Origin: Motacilla alba alba
Taxonomy: Eukaryota > Chordata > Aves > Passeriformes > Motacillidae
DNA length: 64,000 nucleotides
Assembly (NCBI RefSeq): GCF_015832195.1
Contig: NC_052026.1
Span: 19,191,013 to 19,255,012 of the forward strand
Reading direction: 5' to 3'
The notes under the pieces were generated by a model. It did not search any database, was not told the origin of the DNA, and saw nothing but the letters and a program-made list of their open reading frames with translations. This document shows positions 46,992 to 59,035 of this stretch, piece after piece; position 1 is the first letter of the stretch, and each line of letters starts with the position of its first letter. Both the position numbers and the translations under genes were made by a program.

Positions 46992-49021
46992 GTATGTGCT
47001 CACCTTTTCCTACAGCCCCAGGCAGCCAGGGCCCTGCTCCAGCCAGGGGCATCTGGAGGGAAATCACAACCTGCCAGCACTTCAGGGGTCCAGAAAACAA
47101 ATGCTGGAGGCTTATGGAAAAAAAAAAAAATTAGAGTTATTTGACAAAAAAAAAAATCCATGCAGGATTTCCTCACACAATCAGTGGAGATCAATGCACT
47201 TTGGTTGTTATATAGAGAACTATCAGACTGTTCCTGGCTGTGTTTACTTAGTGATTTACACTTCAGAGGTAGTTCTGGGGTGATTCCACAACCAAATCAC
47301 ATTTATTTATTTGTTTTTCTGTAAAACTGCATTCTCAGGCACTTTTGAACATCTGGGAGCTGAGTCCTTCCCATGTGTGTTTGTTGAGCTCTGTGTCTAT
47401 CAGTGAAAGTTCTAAATATTGACATTTTTTAAGCCTGACACTCCCAGCACCACTCAGGCCTGATGGTTTTTATCTGTGGTTTTAGTGTACTCTGAAAAAA
47501 AAGCACCTTCACTTTAATTCTTGTGTCCCACAGGGCACTACAAGGATCGTTTGAAATTCAAATTCTTTTTAAGAAGTCTCCTCAGTGAAATAATTCTCTT
47601 TGTGCAGGAGCTGGGTGGAAATCTTCCTTTTCCACTTCACTTTTGTCATGACTTTTCAATGTTATCCTGGGAATTTCTTTGTCTTTGGAATCCCATGTAG
47701 ATTTTAAAAGTAGATTTTCCTATGGATCTGTGGGTGAGGTTTAACTGATGACTGAAAAGTACTTTTCAAATCTTGAAAGACAAGATAGGAAGGAAAATCA
47801 CGTGAAATATGTGGCTTTAATAGAACAGATGGTTTGTTTATAGATGGAAGTGATAAAAACTCGCCTCATTAAAAGACCTGGACATATTAATTATCCTGCA
47901 AATTGTGGAATCCAGGGAGAAACCTGCTATAAATGGATCTTCTAAACATTCCATCTTTTTCCTGGGAGCACTGAGAGTTTGATGTGAAGGAGGGAAAGTG
48001 ATTTTAATCTCCCCTGGGCTGGGCAGTGCTATAATTTTCTCTGCAGCCCCTATTGTCAGAGGGACACTTTCAGTGTGGTTTTTCTCCCTATAAATAGGCA
48101 GTTTCCTTCCAAAGGAAATGAAACTGTTGGAAATAGAGGGATCTGTGTGTCTTTGAAAATCACAGGCAATTGTTCTTGTGTTATAAAATCAGAGGGGCCT
48201 TTGACAGAATTCCAAATGATTATCTTTCATCTCATGCAGGCATATTAAAATGAACACAAAGCTTTATAAAACCTCCAGGAGGTTATTTAGAATCCAATCT
48301 CCCCTCAGGTAAATCACAGTGGCTGGGCTGGGCAGGATGCACAAGGAATTCCAGCCACTCTTCTCCTTGCTGGCAGCAAATGGGACCAGGAGAGTGGTGG
48401 GAATGGGCAGCAATTCCAAATATTACAGGATTAAAACCATCAGGACAGATTCTCACCAAGATAAATCAAGGGAATTATTCAAATTAATGATTTCCTGCCA
48501 GATCCCAGCAGCTGAGAGTCCTTGGCGTGGTCTGTGCTCCAGTGAACGAGCAAAAATAGGTGGAAAATGAGATTGGAAAGCTCACTCTTGGAGATATTTA
48601 CTGTTGGTTCTATCTGTTCTAAAACTGAGTTTTCCAGATATTTAAATTAAATTAAAGCTTCAGTCAACAAAGCAACTCAACCCCAGGCGTTGTGTAGCAG
48701 TCAAAAAGGCAATAGAAAAAGACACTTGTTAGATGATGATATTATGATGATATTATGATGATGATGATGATGATGATGCCTGTTTTCCTTCCCCTGAAGT
48801 GGAAGTGACCCAGTCTTTGGTCCAAGTGCCTCTGCTTTTATTTCCACCCAGAGCTGGGGCAGTACAGGTGCCCTTTGCATTTTTAAAGCTCCTCAATGGT
48901 TTCATTGCACGTTTTGCTTCTCTCCATGAAACTCTGCTGCCTGCAAGGCAGGAGCTGCTTCCTGGAGCTGTGATTTTCCTCTGATGCTCCTTGGTGTTTT
49001 CTTTTGTTGTGGATCCCACAG
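46992..49021 (+). other. BANP intron 8
   Basis: No dispersed repeat was named. A segment near 48609-48688 recurs, diverged, at 51707-51785 in intron 10. A (GAT)n run lies at 48736-48778. Confidence 0.6.
48736..48778 (+). repeat. (GAT)n microsatellite
   Basis: GAT triplets with two atattat interruptions, ending in an uninterrupted run of about seven. Confidence 0.9.
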
Positions 49022-49084
49022 GGCCATCTCCACATAGCCCAGGTGCCCCAGGGAGAGCAGGTCCAGATCACGCAGGACAGCGAG
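49022..49084 (+). CDS. BANP: BANP coding exon 9 (Gln-rich repeat, 21 codons)
   Basis: 63 bases, phase 0 at both ends, residues 402-422. The acceptor is ggatcccacag and the donor GTGAGC. The peptide is GHLHIAQVPQGEQVQITQDS followed by E. It repeats the pattern of the end of exon 8: hydrophobic-x-Ile-x-Gln-Val, a short Gly turn, then Gln/Val. Because both boundaries are phase 0, skipping this exon would keep the frame. The short length and the correspondence to known BANP sequence make this a secure call. Confidence 0.93.
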
Positions 49085-51020
49085 GTGAGCAATCCTGGGG
49101 GTCCCATGGGCAACCCTGAGAGCTGAGGGAAAATGAGAAAATGGGCTGGAACCAGCAGAAAATGTGCTAAATGTGCTTTAGAACCTGCTACTTCTGTCTC
49201 TGGGGTCTTGGAGGGGTTCTTTTTGAATTGTTATTATTTATATTTATTTTATTTTTATTATTTTGCTTTATTTTCCCCTCCCTCACTAGCCAAAACAGCT
49301 CAGTGTGTGTTGTTTCTTTTTCATTATTATTGATATTATTTTTATTATTTTGCTTTATTTTCCCCTCCCTCACTAGCCAAAAGAGCTCAAGTGTGTGTTA
49401 ATTGTTGCATAAGGCTGATGATCTTTGCAAATGACAGAGTTTAATAGGAAAGTGGGTGCTTGCACTGCTTAAAAATGAAATTATTCTGTTGAGGTTGATG
49501 AACTAAACGTGGTCAGAACACTCAGGGCCTTTAATGGTTGAACAGGAGTTGGAGAAACCTTCAGCCACCAATTAATAAAGAAATATTCCAGAATGAATTT
49601 ACCCTCCATTCCTGACCAGCTTATCTGGCACTGCAGTATTTGCACTTCTTAAATTTTTTTTCCAGAAAAATAGTTCAGTGGAATGGGATGATAAATGGAT
49701 ATGGATAACTGGAAATTGATAAATTCAATCCCAAACCCTCCAATTTTGGCTCAGCTCCCAAATCCAGGTGGATTTCCCTGTGTATGTGCTGCAGTTCTTG
49801 GTTATTTTAAAATCCCCTGACTGCTAAAACTGCTCTTGGATTTCTCGTGCACTTTGTTTAAATGCAGAAGGAATAGAAAAATCAGGTTAAACATTAATAC
49901 AGGCAACAATTTGAATCTGTCCCATTTCCCTGTCAGGGTTTTCCCTCGCTGGGAAGTGGATCTGCCTGGCTTGGTTTAATCCCTGTCCAAAGAACCCAAA
50001 TCACAGCTCATAAAACCACTTTGTGAAGGAATATTGTTAACACAGGCAGCTACTGGAGAATAAATATTATCATAAAAATTCTATAAATATTATAGTTAAA
50101 GGCTTGTCCTTTGAAGGGCCTGTCAGGCCTTGAGAGGGAGAAGAAAGGATTAAAATATCCTGGCTCTAAAGTGTGGTGCTGCCATAAAACTGAGGGAGTT
50201 TTTGGGTAAAGAACCACTGAAAAACTGATGATTCAGCAGAGATTGCTGGACTGGATCCTGAGGTTCCAGCACAGCCTGGATCCTTTGGCTCTTCTTGTCT
50301 GTGGGGCTTTCAAAGGCTGCATTTGTCCCTGACAGATGAAAACATCTGGTTTTAAATTGATGACAATGTACACAAGTGAGAGAGGAGCTGCCAGCAGGAG
50401 AAACTGCACAAAAAAGGGGATTTTGTCCTCCAAAATGTGCTGTTTCACTGCAAGGCTCTTTTGGGAAGCTGCCTTTCCTTAATCCAAGTGTACTTTTGGA
50501 AAGACATCAGTGAGCATGTGAATAAAAACTTCATGTCATAAAGATTTCCTGATTGGACTTTGGAGCTTAAAATACTTTGATTTATTGAGAATTTTCTTTT
50601 TTTGTTGTTGTTGTTGTTATAGATGTAAGCCCTGCAATCGAACTGTGATGGTTTTCAGTATGCAGTGAAGATAAATAAAAAGCAAATAGTAAATAGCTCT
50701 GCAACCCTGTAAAAGTGTTAGATTGCTAATTCTGGGATAGTAAGGGCTGGATTTCAATTTGCAGGTTTATATAAAGAAGGAAAACCAGAAGTTTTACCTC
50801 AGAAAAATTTTGCATAAAACCAGATTATCCAGTAACTTCCAAAAGCAAAACATGCTTTGTGGGAAAGGTCCTTGCTGTGGAGGCTGAGTGGAGCTGGATT
50901 GCCCAAAGAGCCTCCAGCAGAACTTTTTAAATTCTCAGATTTCCTTCCCATTGAAACTGATTTTTCTGCAGTTTTTGCAATCCCGAACTTGTGCTGATTG
51001 TCCCTTCTCTCCTTTTCCAG
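49085..51020 (+). other. BANP intron 9
   Basis: An 87-bp period duplication lies at 49250-49399 and a (TTG)n run at about 50600-50620. Otherwise no repeats were recognised. Confidence 0.6.
49250..49399 (+). repeat. 87-bp tandem duplication
   Basis: The segment atttttattattttgcttta then ttttcccctccctcactagc appears at 49250 and again at 49337, with one substitution and one inserted base near the end (acagctcagt against agagctcaagt). Each copy ends in a pyrimidine tract plus TAG, resembling a splice acceptor. Confidence 0.93.
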
Positions 51021-51065
51021 GGAAACCTGCAGATCCACCAAGTCCACGTGGGTCAGGACGGGCAG
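51021..51065 (+). CDS. BANP: BANP coding exon 10 (Gln-rich repeat, 15 codons)
   Basis: 45 bases, phase 0 at both ends, residues 423-437. The acceptor is ctccttttccag and the donor GTAGGA. The peptide is GNLQIHQVHVGQDGQ, a third copy of the motif seen in exons 8 and 9. Compared with the mammalian protein as I remember it, the bird form appears to have about two extra residues between QIH and VGQDGQ. That is recalled, not computed. This is the last BANP exon I can place. The sequence that follows in orthologues was not found in the remaining 12.9 kb. Confidence 0.9.
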
Positions 51066-51782
51066 GTAGGAGCAGGAGTGGCTTTGAGCAGCATTGGCCT
51101 TGGTCTTTGATGTAGATTGGGATAATCCCCATTTTTAGGGCCCGTTTTAAAGAGCTAAACCTGCTCTGGTGATAGAAATAACTTGCAAAAGGATAAAACC
51201 TGATGGAAATATTTCAGATTTGGCCCAGCTTGGTTCAGCATTCCTGCAGGATGTTTTTGCTCTGTTTTCTCCCTCCTTTGGCCTGTCCCCTGTCCAGGGA
51301 GGAGCTGGGTTGAGGACAGAGTGCCCAGGCTGTTCCTGTCTGCTCTCCTCAGTCCCCAGGAACCCAACATTTATTGAAGGAATTACTCTTTTTATTTACA
51401 TTTTATCCTTTTCCATGGCCTGGCTGTCCTGAGGGAAGCAGATCTGCTCTTGTTCTTGTTGATGAGAGGTTTTATGAGGTGCTTCTGCAAACAGCAGGTG
51501 AGGAAAAGCAGCTTTTCCTTGGCTGAGGAGTCCCTGACCATGGAACTGAGCTCAGGATTCTCAGGATTCCCAGAACTGCTCACATTTCATCTCAGACACA
51601 CTTAAAATGGTAAATTCTGCTAAAACAGAGCACAAGAAAACCTCCTGCAAGAAGCTTCCAGGCCCCATGAATCAGAGCATGATTATTATCATGTTTAATG
51701 TTGGTATATCTGTTTTAAAACTGAGTTTTCCAGATATTTAAATGGAATTAAAGTTTCAGTCAACAGAGCAAGTCAGATTGAC

Positions 51783-52129
51783 CAGGAATTATTTGGTTCC
51801 TGGTGAATCTGAATAAATTGGGAGACATTTGGGATCCTGCCTGGGATGGAGGCTCTGCCATCAGCGGGGTTTCCATTGCTGGGAAATATTTTAGTTATGG
51901 TTATTTCTAAGTGAATTTTTTACTTATGGTTATTTTTCAGTGGATTTTTAGTTATGGTTATTTTTTAGTGGATTAAAAAACAGGAGCAAGCAAATATTTG
52001 AGGGATTTTTCACTCTGTTCTGCAATAATTACTGAAAAGAGCGTGAGGAATTGTTTGGTTCCTGGTGAATCTGGATAAATTTGGAGACATTTGGGATCCT
52101 GCTGGGATGGAGGCTCTGCCATCAGCAGG
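51783..52129 (+). repeat. Local direct duplication, copies 264 bp apart
   Basis: The segment 51783-51865 (ggttcctggtgaatctgaat, ggagacatttgggatcctgc, then ggatggaggctctgccatca) recurs at 52047-52129 with few changes. Between them lie three copies of an agttatggttattttt-like unit. Confidence 0.88.
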
Positions 52130-55100
52130 GTTTGGGGCTCAGAGGAGCCCCCAGCACTCTGAACTTGGCAGTATTTGGATTTCAACAAGAAAAGAAACCC
52201 CTGGAAATGTTCTTTGCTCAGGGCTGCATCAGAGGTGCTTTTGCAGGAGTGAATCTTGGAAAGGTGATTTTTTGGAGATGTTATTTTGGTGTTTATTGGT
52301 TTTATTCCTTCTCTGTGAAGTTTTGCTGTCCAAACTACACCTTGATACTGGGTGGGTGGTTTTATATCTCTCTGAGTGTGGCACCTAGATTAAATTGAAT
52401 TTATTTGTAATTGAAACCTCACAGCATTATTTTCCCCTTGCATTTCCTACACCTGTGGAAATTTGTGAGTCCACGTGTCTGTGCATTCACAGGGCTGTGT
52501 CATGGATGTGAGGCAGGGAAGAAAACCATGATTAATTCTCTTTTCTGGGATTTAAATGACGTTATCTATCTGTACTATCACTCAGATTTGGGATAACCTC
52601 TCTCCTGCCTCAGTGGTTGTTGGCTGTACACACGTGGATGGGAAATGAGTTTGACATCCAGTTTTTAGGGAATTTTTTTTAACTGTCTGTGCTCTGAGCT
52701 CTGCTTTTAAACTTTGGTTGGAGCAAAGGATGAAGTGCTGGGTTTCTGCTTTTCCCTCACTCACTCAGCTGCTTTTTGGTGTGAAAGAACTTCAGTGCCT
52801 TGAGCATCACCAGGAGCATTCCCAGGAGCCCTCAGCTCCCCCAGAAGTATTTGCTGGGAAATTGGTGTTTTCAGTGGATTAAAAACCAGGAGCAAACAGA
52901 TATTTAGGAGATTTTTGGCATTAATTACTGAAAGCTTCAACAGCAGCTGGAGCTCTGGAGGGGGGTGAGCACAGGGGAGCTCTGGGGGTGCTGTGTGGGA
53001 CCTGTGAGCCCCCAGAACTGTCCAGGAGAAGGAGTTAAACCAGCCCAGCTAAACCCTGCTGCTGGTTTAAGGCTGGGAGTGGAGCTGATCCCTTTTCCTT
53101 GGCACCAGGAGTGGGGTGAGAGCAGGCAAACACAGCACAAAGCAGCAGCTTCCAGTCAGCTGCTCCAAGAAACTCCTGGAATTTTCCCACCTGTCTGTTA
53201 TTTTCCAGGTTTTTCCCTGGATCTTTTGAAGCCTAATATGGATAATCAGGAATGTGGAGAATCAGGAATACCGTGGGGCTTCTGTGGCTGAGTGTTTGAA
53301 GCTGAAAATAAATATATCCTCACTGAAGGCTGAATCTGAGCCTGGCTGCTGAATGCTCCCTGGGAATGTTTCCCAGTGGAAATTCCTGTTTTCCGTGATT
53401 TTCTGGGCACAGAGCAGGGGCTGGGGGTTCCCCTGAGCAGGTGAGGTTTGGTGCTGCAGCTTCTCCATCCCAACTCCAAGTGAGAGGTTCACAGAGCAGG
53501 AACCTGGGAGGTTCCTGGGAGCTGAGGCAGAAAACAGCACAAACCTTGATGAGATGTTAGCAGGGACATCTCCAAGGTGCCACAGGTGCTCAGCTACCAA
53601 ATCTTGGCTTTTCTGCAGAGCTTTGCTGATTGTGCTTTCCCCCCTCTTGCTTCAGTGTCCTGGTGGTTGCTCTGAGCTCAGATTTTGTTTTTCTGGCATC
53701 CCTGTGCATGGAATGAATGAAATCATTCCAGAGGAGCTCTGTCTACCTCCACATGTGTTCTATTAGCTGGAAGTTTCAGATTTCAGTGCACGTTTAATAA
53801 AAACCCCAAACTGCAAAAATAATTAAAGCTTCACATTAGCTGAGCCTTGAAACCTCAGAAAAGTGGGGATTTCTTTTTTTTCTCTTTGCATTTTGTCCTT
53901 AGGAATTACCAGAAATTTTCACTTTTGTCTCCTCTGATTACCTGCCCTTTTTCCCCACCTTCATCCTTTTTTTCCTTGAAGTTTTGGTCATCCCAGGAAA
54001 TGTTCAGTGTGTCCTGGGCCTCAGGGATACACCTGGGATAGAAAAAACAGGACAATTCCAGGAGTTTCCCACTCCTTAATTCTGTTTTTAGCCATTCCAC
54101 GTTATACACCCTCACTTGCCAGTGTTTCTCCAATTTAGGGATTAATTAAATGACACCAGGGAAATGGTCTTTAATTATTGCCTGGTTGTGAAATGGAAAA
54201 GTTGATGTCCTTTAATATCTAAAATAGGATTGTGTGTGTGTTCAAGGAGAGCCAACGATTTGTTCTGCTGCAGGAATGAAAAACTGGGGACAATTGCAGC
54301 ATTTAATTCACTGTGGGAGAGTGGGAAAAGCAGGAAAATCCAGGATGGGGCTGGCAGGAGAAAGCCAGCGAGTGTGAAGAGCGTTTGGAGGAGATAAATC
54401 TGCAGGATTGCTTCTGCCACGCTGTTTTTCCAAAAAAAAAAAAAAAAAAAGTTGGGATTTTCCTAATTATGGACACAAGAGTGTCCCAGGTGAGCCTGGA
54501 ATCAAAGGGCTGCTCGGAGAGGGAGGGAGGGGATCCCATCCCACACTTCTGCTCTTGGATGGAGCAGGAATTGCATTTTCATTCCCTGAACTTTGCCTCT
54601 GATGACTTCAAAAATACATTCTCCAAAATGGAATCTATCTATTATCCTAAAACTCAATATAGAGCCCCAATAGATTATCCCAAAAATCAATATTATTGAC
54701 TTTTTTTAATTCCGAGTCTTCCACTCCCAGACCTGTTTATTCCCGTGTTTTTATTCCAGTCTGGAGCAGGAATCCATTGGCACTCCCTTGAAGTAATTTA
54801 AACCTCTCAAAATTGACCTTTATTTCATTTACCAGGATGGATAAATATTCTCAGAGTCTTCTTTTCCAGATATTAAAATATTATTAAAATATGCCTGTTT
54901 AAATGATCCAAAAATAAGACAAGAACCTTCTAATGCAATATTTAACTTGCACAAATTTAATTTGCACAAATTATATACAAATTTAATTTACATATAATTC
55001 ATTTAATTGGAATATTGTAGATTTAAATGCACTGCAATGCTTTATTTGAGATGCTCAGTCACAAATCAAACCAAGGCAGGAATTTTTCCCTCTCCCAGTC

Positions 55101-56107
55101 CGGGAGCAGCAGAGGGCAGTAGCATTAAGATGATGCTGAGTTGTTTTCTGAAGGAATGAGAGGGAATTTAGAGGGGGGGAAATGAGCTGTGGGATCATTG
55201 CTGTGGAAATTCTGTGCTCCTGCTGTGGAATTCCAAAATTCCAAAAGGTTTTCCCAGTTCCAGCACAGCTCCTGCAATAACACACACGGAGAAATGCTTG
55301 TTACAAGGAAAAAATTCAATTAAAAACTCAGGGCAGCTCAGCTGGAGCTTAAAAACTCCTTAATTGGTTTGGAAATAAATCAATTATTATTTTTAGTTAA
55401 TGTTTCTTCAGGAATTGTTGTAAATTGTCCTAAATTTGCTCCTGGTTTTAGGAGCAAAAAGGAAAAGAGTTTGGGAACAATTGTGCTAACTCCCTGTGAA
55501 ATCCCAGAGTATTTATGGAAACTCTATTCATGGATAAATAAAAGTGTTTAAATATTTCATTATACTTAAATAGAAGCATTTTACAGGCAAGATTATTTTG
55601 GGTTTTTGGAGGATTTTTGTGCACAAACTTTTTAATTTGGTGTTCACAGAGCTGGTTCCCACTTTGTCCCTCAGAGTAATTAATCACAAAACTCACCCTG
55701 TTTAGTTCTGAAAACTTAATTTTTAGGCAAAGTAATATTTTAGCAAATGAAAATGGAGAAATTTTCTTTTAAAGCAGTCCTAAAACATAGGATTAAAAAA
55801 GGTTTGAGGGAAAATTCTCTGACTTGGTGATCAGTACCATCCAAAATATCTCCAGGAAAATTAATGTTGTAAGGGAAACAGGAATATTTCTCTTAAATCT
55901 GGCTTAAAAATGAAGTGTAATAAAATATTTATATATACATATGTGCATATAACACAAATTTATGCGTGATTAATTTGTAGTTTCACTGCAGAATTTAGGA
56001 TGGGTTTGGAGAAAGTTTGCACTTAATTTGGAAGCTTCAAACAGGATAAAGCAGTGCCCAGGAGGATGAAAACTGAAACTGAGCTCCAAAACTGAAACAA
56101 ACTGGGC

Positions 56108-56173
<66 letters not shown>
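56108..56173 (+). repeat. (AAT)22 microsatellite
   Basis: About 22 uninterrupted AAT triplets, followed by an interrupted run to about 56190. Likely length-polymorphic. Confidence 0.95.
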
Positions 56174-56174
<1 letters not shown>

Positions 56175-56451
56175 GCAATAATAATAAATATGTATGTTAC
56201 AATTATTATTAATAATTTAATTATAAAGGATATAATTCCTCTACCCCACCACAAAGGACAGACCTGCAATGACACCCAACCAAACAGAAAATAAGGAAAA
56301 ACCTTCAGGAATTTGGCTGGGGAAAAGATATTTTCTGTAGTCACAGAATTCAGGTGTTGAATTGAAAATGCCATTTTTGCTCCATGACAGAATGGGTCGA
56401 TCTGGGGGCAGGTGAGGGAGGCCAGAGGCTGGGCTGGAGCAGAGCTGTGCC

Positions 56452-56550
56452 CTGGATTTCTCCTTTTTTTTCCCCTGGATTTCTCCTTTTTTTTCCCCTG
56501 GATTTCTCCTTTTTTTTCCCTGGATTTCTCCTTTTTCCCTGGATTTATCT
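56452..56550 (+). repeat. Pyrimidine tandem repeat, 24-bp unit
   Basis: Four to five copies of a ctggatttctcctttttttt plus cccc unit of about 24 bases, the later ones shortened. Nearly pure pyrimidine on the + strand over about 95 bases. Confidence 0.92.
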
Positions 56551-58754
56551 TTTCTGCCAGCAGCTCTTCCCATCTCCAGGTCCCTGTCCCATTCCAAAAT
56601 CCCTCTCTCCCCTCACAAACCTCTCCTTTTTCTTTGCTTTTCTGATCAAAAGCAGCAAAATGCACAGAGAGGTGGCCAAATCCACTTTCATTTTCATTTG
56701 ATATCAAACAGGAATTTATTTTATCCCCCCAATGACTTTTTTCCATTTGTGGAAGGTTCTGGCTGCTGGGAAGAATGACCAGAGGTGATTTGTTAATCTG
56801 TTACAGGCACTTCTTTGATAGTCCCTCAGTTCCCAGTGATCTGTGCTTGTAAAACAAGATTTTTTAATGAAGCCTTTGGAAAAGGAGAATATTTTCTGCC
56901 TGTTTTTTGATTTTTCTCCTCAGAGAAAGTGGGTTTGTTCCATTAAAATTCCATTCAAGCAGACAGGAGCATTTACAATGCTCCAAAGAATACCTTCTCT
57001 ATTTTGGAGTATATTATGTTCTTTATTCACCCAAATCTTGTTTTAATATTGCTGTAAACTTAATAAGAAGAGATGAGATAGGAAGTGATAATCTTTTAAA
57101 TATAAGGAAGAATCATTTTCTCCACCTTGATAGGAGGCAGAGGTCTAAGCTGCCTCTTATTAGAGCTGTTGCTAATAAAAATCTCTGCTTGTAGGCTGGC
57201 AGTGCTCACAAAGCTATCAGGGCTCATCTGGAGAAATCATTTCTTTTTTGTTTTGTTTATTTTTTTTTTTCCTGCTCCTCATTTATGATTTTTCTCATCA
57301 CGTGATGCCAGCCCTGTCCCGATGCTCCACGTTTCCCTTATCCCATCCCCTGTGCTCCACTCTCATTTATTTGGAATATTTGGGGTATGTATTGGAATAT
57401 TTGGAATATTTGGGGTGGCTGGAGCATGCCCTGCTTGGGAATCGCTGCCCACACCCCAAATCCCGAGCCAGGTGGGATTTGGGGATTTTTAACCTGGAGA
57501 AAAGGAGCTCAGGGGAAATTCCCTCTCCCTTTCCCACTCCAGGAGGCCTTGGGGAACCTTGGGGAGTTGAGGGTTCCCACATTTTGTGTGGCAGGGTCAA
57601 ATGGCATTTTGGGCTGCTCACAGCTTTGGGAATCTGTGATGACTGAAAATGGGAAATGGCTCCTCTTTTTCATCTCCTCGCTGTTGAAAAAGTGGATTTT
57701 TGCCAACTTCAGGCACCAAGCCACCCCTTTTAAAAATTAAACCTCACCTGGAGGATCAGTTTCTCTTTTTCAAAGCTGACCTGTGTGATTTACAGAGATT
57801 TTGAGCAAGGCAGTGTTAAATCCAGTGAAATTAGACAGTTGATTGACTTTTGTTTGTGTTCAGAGATTTAATCCTTCGCGTAGTTCAACTCCATTTCCAG
57901 GCCAACTTTCCAGAATCCTTCAAATATTTCAAGCTAGCTGAGCAATAAATAAATGTTATCTACAGAATTCTGATAAACTGAAGAAGGATGATCCAAGATC
58001 CTGAATTTGGGATTAGGTTTGCACATCTATTAAAATAAAACCCTACCAGATGAGCATTTTAAGATGCTTAAAGATGATCTTCAGTTGTTTTCTGAAGGAA
58101 TGAGGAGGGAATTTGGAGAAATGAGCTGCTCCTTGATTTAGACATTAAAATCCTCCCTCAGCAGCCCAGTTTTAATTCCTGCTCTCAGCTGCTGTTTTAA
58201 TTAGCTGGGATAAATTTCCTTTATTCAGGGAGGAACATTTGGAAAGTCTGCTTGGAAAACCATCCTCTGGAGCCATTTCTTTGGTGTTCTGTGACCAGAA
58301 TTCCACTTGTGGAGTGAGGATTTGAGTGCTGAACTTGCTCTGTTTGCTTCCCAGTCTGCTGGGATTAATTGGCTCCTGCTCCATCAATTATCCACTCAGA
58401 GCTATCAGTTCCTGCCCGGGCTGGAAGCAAAAGCAGAGCTGCTTCAGCCACTTTGCCTTTGATACAAACTCTGGGCTCCCACCAGGCCTGACTGAATGAA
58501 TCCCTTTGAAAAATTGCCTTTTGATTTTGTTTCTAATTTTTTTTTTTTTTTAATAACAACTATTTTTATTCCTGAAATCTGTCACTCTGGAGTGTTGCTG
58601 AATGTTTGTGTTAAGCAGCACGAGTGAGTTCAGCAGGGGGAAGTGTTGGGATGGTTGAATTTCCAGTTCATCCTTGTGGGAGAGGTGGCACTGCCCATGA
58701 GGGACTTGTCCCACAGCAATGGCACAGGAGAGGTGCCAGGGGAATCTGGGCAGG

Positions 58755-59035
58755 GGACAGGGTGACAGGACGCAGGGAATGGCTTCAAACTAAAGGAGGG
58801 ACAGTTTAAATGGGATATTGGGATAAATCCTTCCCTGTGAGGGTGGGCAGGCCCTGGCACAGGTGCCCAGAGCAGCTGGGGCTGCCCCTGGATCCCTGGC
58901 AGTGCCAAGGCCAGGCTGGACGTTGGGGTTTGGAGCAGCCTGGGATGGTGGAAGGTGTCCCTGCCGTGGCAGGGGTGGGAACAATGTGGATTTTAAGGTC
59001 CCTTCCAACCCAACCCATCCTGGAATGCTCTGAAA
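58755..59035 (+). mobile_element. CR1 LINE 3' end (+)
   Basis: Reads gggaatggcttcaaactaaa, ggcaggccctggcacaggtg, gtgccaaggccaggctggac and ggtcccttccaacccaaccc. The region 58620-58755 may be the upstream part. Confidence 0.88.

Noticed and set aside
55970..56746. 258-codon minus-strand frame with a long Ile run and Lys/Glu-rich repeats
   Set aside because: It is produced by (AAT)n read as poly-Ile and by the complement of the pyrimidine tandem repeat.
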